Assembly (NCBI GenBank): GCA_005239605.1
Contig: SBBS01000069.1
Location: forward strand, 1 to 8,970
Direction of reading: 5' to 3'
Source of the DNA: a bacterium
Lineage (GTDB): Bacteria; Patescibacteriota; Minisyncoccia; Ryanbacterales; 2-02-FULL-48-12
Length of the DNA stretch: 8,970 nt
The notes beneath the pieces are model-generated. The model did not search any database and had not been told where the DNA came from. It worked only from the letters and a program-made list of their open reading frames with translations. Of the stretch, positions 1 to 5,372 are shown piece after piece. Made by a program: the position numbers and the translations under genes. Each line of letters opens with the position of its first letter. The first letter of the stretch is position 1.

Positions 1-97
1 AGCCCTGCTGGCGCTTCAAAATTTTCACCGGCGCCCCATCTCATATTTCTGAAATTTCACTCTAAAATTTATTAAGGGACAGGTCTACTTTATACTA

Positions 98-126
98 TTG
101 CCGACGCTTATATTTTATGCTACATT
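98..126 (+). promoter_or_regulatory. Predicted extended -10 promoter of efp
   Basis: TTGCCG (98-103) serves as a -35, followed by a 17-nt spacer ending in TGC and then TACATT (121-126) as the -10. Each hexamer matches the consensus at 4 of 6 bases, and the TGn extension is present. The efp ATG (133) starts 6 nt after the -10, so transcription would begin on or next to the start codon. That fits the absence of any Shine-Dalgarno sequence. A rival -10, TATACT at 91-96, would give a leader of about 30 nt but has no convincing -35. Confidence 0.4.
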
Positions 127-132
127 GTCGTT

Positions 133-702
133 ATGATTGCATATAATGAATTAAAGAAAGGCGCTCTCTTTATGTGGAACGGCGAACCGTATGAAGTGCT
201 GGAATATAATTTTGTGCGCATGCAGCAGCGCCGCCCGTCCGCGCAAACAAAAATCCGGAATTTAAAAACCGGCGCCATTTCACTGCAAACATTTAAGCAA
301 TCGGATACCTTTGAAGAATTGAAATTTGAAAAAAAACAGGCCGTCTTTGTGTATTGCAGCCGCGGTACCTGCACATTTCATCCGGCGGGAAAACCGAGCG
401 ATCGATTCACGCTTCCTGAAAACGAAGAGTTAAAAAACAAAACCAAATACTTAAAGCCGAACACGGAAGTTACCGCCCGCTATATCGATGATGAGCTTTT
501 AGACATTTCTATCCCTATCAAAGTTGATCTGAAGGTAATCGAGTCAGCGCCCGCCGTTCGCGGAAACACGGCGCAAGGCGGCTTAAAGCAGGTTACTATG
601 GAAACGGGGTTTGCATTAAACGTGCCTATGTTTATAAATGAAGGGGATGAGCTTCGTATTAACACGGAGTCGGGAGAGTATGTAGAACGTGTAAATAAGT
701 AA
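133..702 (+). CDS. efp: Translation elongation factor P (EF-P)
   Basis: EF-P binds between the ribosomal P and E sites and relieves stalling at consecutive prolines. The 189-residue product has the usual full length. It begins with the KOW-like domain I (NGEPYEV at about 16-22, then the loop and KIRNLKTGAI at about 40-49). Two OB-fold domains follow, and it ends in the family hallmark INTESGEYVERV. The domain I loop is unusual: where E. coli has PGKG with the modified Lys34, this protein reads FVRMQQRRP. The residue aligned with Lys34 is Gln32, followed by Arg33 and Arg34. The known beta-lysylation, rhamnosylation and aminopentanol modifications at that position therefore cannot occur in the usual form. 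The ATG has no Shine-Dalgarno and sits 6 nt after a -10-like hexamer, suggesting a leaderless mRNA. The gene converges with the ATPase gene, 17 nt between stop codons. Confidence 0.96.
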   Translation: MIAYNELKKGALFMWNGEPYEVLEYNFVRMQQRRPSAQTKIRNLKTGAISLQTFKQSDTFEELKFEKKQAVFVYCSRGTCTFHPAGKPSDRFTLPENEELKNKTKYLKPNTEVTARYIDDELLDISIPIKVDLKVIESAPAVRGNTAQGGLKQVTMETGFALNVPMFINEGDELRINTESGEYVERVNK

Positions 703-719
703 CAAACGGAACGACAAAA

Positions 720-2468
720 TTAAAGTTTAATTCTTTCTCCGGGTTGCAAAGAGCCGCCGCTCGGTTTTTTTTGTTGTGCGGGAGATGTGGGAGAATTCTT
801 TGTTTGAGCAGGCACACGGCGCTTTGCCAGCACCCCTTGCAGCACGGATCTCAGCTCGGAAATTCTTTCCGGGGTCTTTTGCTCGGCAGCATGGCGCTTA
901 GGAATCGTTTTTTGGGTATCTTTGGAAACATACGAGCGCAGCGCAGAAAGCGAAACCGGCTTTGCGGAAGAGAGAGGAGAATGCATGGAAGGCGAAAGCG
1001 CGGGCCTGGATGCCGGTGCGGGTTTCAATAGAGGTTCCGGTTCTTTCTTTATTGTAATATTTTCACTGCTGGTTTTTTCGGAGTTTTTCACAAATGTCCG
1101 GATTGTATCGGAAACGCGTTCCGGTTTCGGAGACGGCGGCATAACTTCCGCAGAAGATCCGAGCGTGGGCCCAAAACCGCTCCAGCGATTCATTTCTTCT
1201 TCCACCTCTTCGCGTTTTCGCGCGTATGTTTTCCGGGAAGCGTCAATTATGCGCGCCGCCGCGCCTTCAGAAACTTCTATCATGAGCGGCGGCAGAGTGG
1301 ATGCAGAAAACGGGCGGCTGCGCACTTGCTCAATCATCAGCTTTAAAAAAATGTGATGATTCGGCAAACCCACCAAATCTTCAATGGTAACTTCCGGCGC
1401 GAATTCATTTTCCAAAAACTCCGCGTCCGCCGCGCCCACCCGAAACACCACAAGCGTGCCCACGTTTCCAAACACCGCGTCGCGCACGCGCGTGCTGGTA
1501 TCCGTTACCAACTGCCCGATATATTGGTGGGCAATAACAAGATTAAGGCGATATTTACGCGCTTCCGACAAAATGGAGGCGAATGAATCAGTTGCAAAGT
1601 TTTGAAACTCATCCACATACAGATAAAAATCTCTTCGTTCCTCCTCCGGAATGCGGACGCGTTCCATCGCCGCCAACTGCAATTTAGTGATGACCATAGC
1701 GCCCAACAACTGGGAATTATCTTCGCCAATGCGCCCTTTAGACACATTCACAAGAATAATTTTCTCTTGATTCATGGCGTCGTATAAATTAAGGGAGCTT
1801 TGCGGCTGGCCCACGATATTGCGAATGAGCGAAGAAGACAAAAATTGTCCCACTTTATTTTGTATGGGCGCTATGGCCTCGTTGCGAAATCGCGGATCAT
1901 ACTGTTCGTATTCCTGTTTCCAAAACGCAAGCACCACCGGATCTTTTACATTCGAAAGAATTTGTTTCCGATATTCCTTATCCACTAATATCCTCTGCAC
2001 TCCTAATAAGGTGGAACCCGGGTTATCCAACAACGCCAAAATGGCATTATTTAAAATATATTCCATCCGAGCGGACCAGACATTTGCCCATATTTTGGTG
2101 AAAATTCCCATCAAGCTGGAGGCCGCAATCGGCTTATACTCCGGGTTGTTTACATCGGGAACTTCAAGAACATTAAATCCAATCGGATAATCGTTATCCG
2201 CCGGATTAAAATAAATAACATCATTCGCGCGGTCTTCCGGTATCATGGTGAGCACTTCTTCCACAAATTCGCCATGCGGATCCACAATGCAAATGCCGCG
2301 CCCGCTTTTAATGTCTTGCAGCGCTATGTTTTTCAGAAATGTTGATTTGCCGGTTCCCGTCTGCCCTATAACGTACACATGCTGGCGGCGATCCGTACGC
2401 TTAATGCCAAACACGCGCTTGCGGTTGCGAAAATTTGTTTTTGCAAAATAAACAATGTCAGTTTCCAT
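720..2468 (-). CDS. VirD4/HerA-like (DUF87/TraG-type) DNA-translocating ATPase
   Basis: This 582-residue protein is an ATPase of the FtsK/HerA/VirD4 superfamily, which pumps DNA or couples DNA to a type IV secretion channel. Walker A is GQTGTGKST (35-43). The family's DPHGEF strand follows at 63-68, Walker B is YLYVDEF (282-288), and an AHQY sensor-like motif is at 313-316. The core ends near residue 425. The last 150 residues are rich in Pro, Ser, Lys and Glu, probably disordered, with one predicted short helix (about 535-550). The Walker A lies unusually close to the N-terminus, so the beta-rich N-terminal domain found in longer relatives is missing. The neighbouring 425-residue membrane protein may supply it. 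No TM segment is seen, so membrane attachment would need a partner. It is the last gene of the operon; its ATG is 8 nt after the HEPN-like gene's stop, with no clear Shine-Dalgarno. Its substrate is unknown; relatives serve conjugation, secretion or DNA processing. Confidence 0.85.
   Translation of the reverse strand: METDIVYFAKTNFRNRKRVFGIKRTDRRQHVYVIGQTGTGKSTFLKNIALQDIKSGRGICIVDPHGEFVEEVLTMIPEDRANDVIYFNPADNDYPIGFNVLEVPDVNNPEYKPIAASSLMGIFTKIWANVWSARMEYILNNAILALLDNPGSTLLGVQRILVDKEYRKQILSNVKDPVVLAFWKQEYEQYDPRFRNEAIAPIQNKVGQFLSSSLIRNIVGQPQSSLNLYDAMNQEKIILVNVSKGRIGEDNSQLLGAMVITKLQLAAMERVRIPEEERRDFYLYVDEFQNFATDSFASILSEARKYRLNLVIAHQYIGQLVTDTSTRVRDAVFGNVGTLVVFRVGAADAEFLENEFAPEVTIEDLVGLPNHHIFLKLMIEQVRSRPFSASTLPPLMIEVSEGAAARIIDASRKTYARKREEVEEEMNRWSGFGPTLGSSAEVMPPSPKPERVSDTIRTFVKNSEKTSSENITIKKEPEPLLKPAPASRPALSPSMHSPLSSAKPVSLSALRSYVSKDTQKTIPKRHAAEQKTPERISELRSVLQGVLAKRRVPAQTKNSPTSPAQQKKPSGGSLQPGERIKL
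751..772 (+). terminator. Candidate intrinsic terminator for efp
   Basis: GAGC, a CGCC loop, then GCTC is followed by GG and a run of eight T (765-772). This is a short GC hairpin with a U-tract about 50 nt after the efp stop. It lies inside the 3' end of the convergent ATPase gene, where it encodes part of the Lys/Pro-rich tail. The four-pair stem is weak, so the call is tentative. Confidence 0.3.
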
Positions 2469-2476
2469 TTTTAAAT

Positions 2477-3019
2477 CTACAACGCGCCTAATTCTTCAAG
2501 CGCGGTTTTATATGTCCTCATCATATCATGGCCTTCGCGCGGACTCACCTGGTAGTGGGGATCGTGGGCAATTTCGTTACGAACGCGATGAGCTTTCCAG
2601 AGATCATTCAGGGAAGATATTCTTCCGATTGGAATGCTTCGCAACCTGTCTCCCATGGTATCACCCGGAAATCCGTGCGCGCGAAGCACGGCATCCGCCA
2701 ACGCATCCGCTTCTATAAGAGCGGTCTTAAAATCTTTCTCTCCTTGCTGAGCGTCTAACTTTTCAACAATATGGCGCCAGCGCTGTATGGTATTGTTTTT
2801 GAGCTGTGTCAGCGCAAATGAAGCAATTCCCGTATTCGTATTCAGCGCGTCTTTCTGTTTTTCTTTTTCCTCGCGCGCCATTTTGTTTGCCTGCCGTATT
2901 TGGCCGCTTTTTTTCGCCACATACACAATACCCGCGATAGAAATAACCGTTAAGACAACTGCGAGCGCTTTGTATATGCTCAAAGCGATATATCCGTAAT
3001 ATGTGAGAGTGTCAAACAT
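2477..3019 (-). CDS. Membrane-anchored protein with HEPN-like R-x4-H domain
   Basis: I do not recognise a named family for this 180-residue protein. Residues 8-34 form one hydrophobic membrane segment. A highly charged, coiled-coil-like stretch (37-60) follows, and then a mostly helical domain (65-180). That domain contains WKAHRVRNEIAHDP with Arg147-Asn148-x3-His152, the R-N-x3-H form of the R-x4-6-H motif of HEPN domains. HEPN proteins are often metal-independent RNases, but many act only in binding or dimerisation. The spacing and the surrounding helices fit; the residues alone do not prove RNase activity. The ATG lies 3 nt after the TGA of the membrane protein gene upstream and the ATPase follows after 8 nt, so the three are probably translated together. 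Inference: an envelope-tethered partner of the ATPase, with the HEPN-like domain facing the cytoplasm. Confidence 0.75.
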   Translation of the reverse strand: MFDTLTYYGYIALSIYKALAVVLTVISIAGIVYVAKKSGQIRQANKMAREEKEKQKDALNTNTGIASFALTQLKNNTIQRWRHIVEKLDAQQGEKDFKTALIEADALADAVLRAHGFPGDTMGDRLRSIPIGRISSLNDLWKAHRVRNEIAHDPHYQVSPREGHDMMRTYKTALEELGAL

Positions 3020-3022
3020 AAT

Positions 3023-4300
3023 TCATTTCTTTCTAAATCCCTCCGGCAATTCTTCCCCTAACCCTTCTCCGGGCAGTTGCGCGGGCGGGCTCACTTTGCG
3101 CGATTCAATTCGCTGAATGGAAGGAGCGGTGAGCACTATGTTTGAAGGATAATGATAAATGGTGGCCAATTCTTCCGTATTCAAAACAAAATGAGACGGA
3201 GAAATAGTGAACTTTGTGCTGATGAACGTGAAAAAACCGCTTTCCACCATCTCGCGATTTCGAAATAACCGGTAAATCTTCTCTCTGCGGTATTTTTGGC
3301 GCCATTTGGGAAAAAAATACGGCCAATGATACCAAAGCACTGCTGTGCGAGCAAAACCGTTATGCCGGAATGAATTATGCGCTTTAGAACTATACTGGTT
3401 AAACGCTCCCAACACCCCATACCACGGCGTATTTTTGCTATAAATAGCGGATGGAGCAAGATACACATACCGAATCATTGTCTGGTAGCCGGGCTTAGAA
3501 ATATTGTGTTCGATTGCTTTCAAGGCAAGTTCTTCACCCGGGGTTCTATCAACCGTAACTTTTTTACCGTCCCCGCTCTCTGTTACAACGCGTGTTTTTT
3601 CCTGCATATTCTTGACAAAACGCGCTCCGCGCTCCTGCCACCATGAACCCGCCGGTGAAATTAATAGTTGTACCCATAATTCCTCCCCGGAACGCAAAGA
3701 GTTCAAAACCTCAACAAGAGAAGATATGGGATCAAGTGTGCTATATTCGCTGGGCGTTTCAAATTCTTCATACAGGCGAATGGGATAGACGTCATCTTTT
3801 TCCAATTTGAGTTCCGTTCCCCATAATTCATAACCAGCGTTCTGCAAGTCCTCATACCGGGACGGCATCCGAAGCGTATAATCCTCAACTTCTGCTATTT
3901 CAACATCCGGATACTGCGCGTATATATTTGCTTCCACGTAATTTTTGTGTTTAGCCGGAGTTTTGACGTAAAAATGGATATCGCCGCCAAATGAAACAAT
4001 TTCAAATGAATACCAAAGTTTTATTTCACCCTCCCAATAATAATCGTACCAATCGGAGGGGCCCGAAATAAAACTATGCAAAGAAGAAAACAATTGTTCC
4101 ATTGCTTTGGGACCCCGGCGGATTTCACGCGGTATCTTTACCTCAAAAAACACCCATGATGTTTTTGCTTTGTAATGACTGCGCGCATAGGAAATCCACG
4201 CCTCAAAAAATAGCAAAACGGAAACAAGAGGCAGCCAAATAAACCATGTCGCGCCGGCGACATGAAAGAGGTTTTGTGTAAATTCGTTAAATTCAAGCAC
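3023..4300 (-). CDS. Single-pass membrane protein, putative partner of the translocation ATPase
   Basis: This 425-residue protein has one N-terminal membrane segment (about 17-36) and then a large soluble part. The soluble part is rich in aromatic residues and beta strands (about 48-400). Visible landmarks are a strand-rich block at 90-135 and WVQLLISPAGSWW at 209-221. Near the end comes LNTEELATIYHYPS (373-386), with a Lys-Val-Ser-Pro-Pro stretch just after (402-406). In my recollection a similar ELATLxHxP block stands just before the ATPase core in fused DUF87-type ATPases of other bacteria. If so, this is the detached N-terminal half of the neighbouring ATPase; that is inference. The start is GTG at 4300: no upstream ATG is in frame, and TAGGG lies a few bases before it, overlapping the preceding stop. 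The gene begins 8 nt after the HTH gene and ends in TGA 3 nt before the next gene. I associate this family with Patescibacteria, where it is annotated only as a domain of unknown function. Confidence 0.75.
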   Translation of the reverse strand: MLEFNEFTQNLFHVAGATWFIWLPLVSVLLFFEAWISYARSHYKAKTSWVFFEVKIPREIRRGPKAMEQLFSSLHSFISGPSDWYDYYWEGEIKLWYSFEIVSFGGDIHFYVKTPAKHKNYVEANIYAQYPDVEIAEVEDYTLRMPSRYEDLQNAGYELWGTELKLEKDDVYPIRLYEEFETPSEYSTLDPISSLVEVLNSLRSGEELWVQLLISPAGSWWQERGARFVKNMQEKTRVVTESGDGKKVTVDRTPGEELALKAIEHNISKPGYQTMIRYVYLAPSAIYSKNTPWYGVLGAFNQYSSKAHNSFRHNGFARTAVLWYHWPYFFPKWRQKYRREKIYRLFRNREMVESGFFTFISTKFTISPSHFVLNTEELATIYHYPSNIVLTAPSIQRIESRKVSPPAQLPGEGLGEELPEGFRKK

Positions 4301-4308
4301 AAGCCCTA

Positions 4309-5334
4309 TTATATCACATTTCCATATGTCCCGTCTGGGAACTTTTTGAAAAGCTTTCGGTTTTGTAAATTAATGAAAACCGTATTCTTTTTTACCTGCC
4401 GTTTACGAAGAACTTTTTCCACTAAAGCGTCTTTTGACAACGGCCCCGAAGAAAGCGCGCGCGCGATAATATCCTGCACCGTGCCGGGTTCGTATCCCCA
4501 TTCCGCCAAGCCATACATGCCGCGGCCCACCAGCACAAACCGTTTATCTTTTATAAGCTCATTGTGGACTGTTTGAGCATGCACGCGGCGCGGAGAAGCA
4601 ACCGCTCGAATATGTTCTGCCGCAGCTGAAAAGTGCATGGGAGCGCCGGTTTGTTGAAATACCAAATACGCAAGATCGCGAACGCCGCGCGGGCGCACCA
4701 AAGAAGAAGACGTATGCCCCCACTGGTTGAAATAATTTTTGCCTATCTGTTTTGATATAGCCAGAGCAGCTGATACAACCGCATCAGTTGGCGCAGGTAA
4801 AGATTCCGCGGCAAATCCGTGCCGTATCATATCTGCAAGTTCCTCGTATGTCACAGTCCCCGTTTTTGATTTAACGGCATCCGATACGCGCTCTAAGACA
4901 TGTTCTACGGAATCCATCGTAACACCGTCCAACCCCCAGCGGGAATGCCAAATATCAGATTCGCCGCGATATATTACATGAGGATGAAGAATATGCAAAA
5001 AACGCACCGCCTCCGAAAAAACGCCTCCGTTGCTATAATGAGAAAACAACTTATTTTCAGCAACAATGCCGCCCAGTTGTTTTATATATTCTGTAAACTC
5101 TGAAAAAAGCGGCTCTAAATTGGCAAACTCTGCGGATTTGCGAATGCGATTTAACCCATCTGCCTCAATTTGGCGCACGCGTTCCCGCGTTATACCGTAA
5201 GAATTTCCAATCGCTTCCAATGTAAAACGCTTGCCGGATTTTCCCAATCCAAATCGCTTTTCTAAAATGGCTGCCGATCGTTTGGGAAGGCACGCAAGCA
5301 TCGCCGAAGAAGCTGTTTTTATATCATAAGTCAT
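4309..5334 (-). CDS. Sigma-70 region 4 / HARE winged-helix DNA-binding protein
   Basis: The 341-residue product (from ATG 5334) starts with a sigma-70 region-4 domain (about 15-67). It carries LPKRSAAILEKRFGL and the helix-turn-helix IGNSYGITRERVRQIE that reads -35 elements in sigma factors. There is no region 2, so it cannot recognise a -10 by itself and is not a complete sigma factor. A middle helical part follows. Residues about 215-281 form a HARE-HTH/RpoE-delta-like winged helix (APMHFSAAAEHI through VGRGMYGLAEW), and the last 55 residues look like another small winged helix. It is probably a transcription regulator or RNA polymerase-associated factor. The frame extends to GTG at 5343, but that codon touches the -10 of the best promoter (5344-5349), so the ATG at 5334 is the better start. 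As first gene of the four-gene operon it may autoregulate the unit, although no operator is evident. The membrane protein gene follows after 8 nt. Confidence 0.82.
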   Translation of the reverse strand: MTYDIKTASSAMLACLPKRSAAILEKRFGLGKSGKRFTLEAIGNSYGITRERVRQIEADGLNRIRKSAEFANLEPLFSEFTEYIKQLGGIVAENKLFSHYSNGGVFSEAVRFLHILHPHVIYRGESDIWHSRWGLDGVTMDSVEHVLERVSDAVKSKTGTVTYEELADMIRHGFAAESLPAPTDAVVSAALAISKQIGKNYFNQWGHTSSSLVRPRGVRDLAYLVFQQTGAPMHFSAAAEHIRAVASPRRVHAQTVHNELIKDKRFVLVGRGMYGLAEWGYEPGTVQDIIARALSSGPLSKDALVEKVLRKRQVKKNTVFINLQNRKLFKKFPDGTYGNVI

Positions 5335-5343
5335 AGTAATCAC

Positions 5344-5372
5344 ACGATACCATAAGATAAGAAAGGAGTCAA
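5344..5372 (-). promoter_or_regulatory. Predicted promoter of the four-gene operon
   Basis: On the minus strand TTGACT (5372-5367, 5 of 6 to consensus) is followed by a 17-nt spacer ending in TGG and then TATCGT (5349-5344, 4 of 6), giving an extended -10. The -35 contains the TGA stop of uvrA. Transcription should begin near 5337, leaving only about 3 nt before ATG 5334. This is the best-matching promoter in the window. Confidence 0.55.

Noticed and set aside
1..97. Short open frames on both strands at the left edge
   Set aside because: Under 32 codons in view, no recognisable motif and no start signals; cannot be called a gene.
922..1356. 144-residue plus-strand ORF
   Set aside because: Opposite-strand shadow of the ATPase tail and core; no family resemblance.
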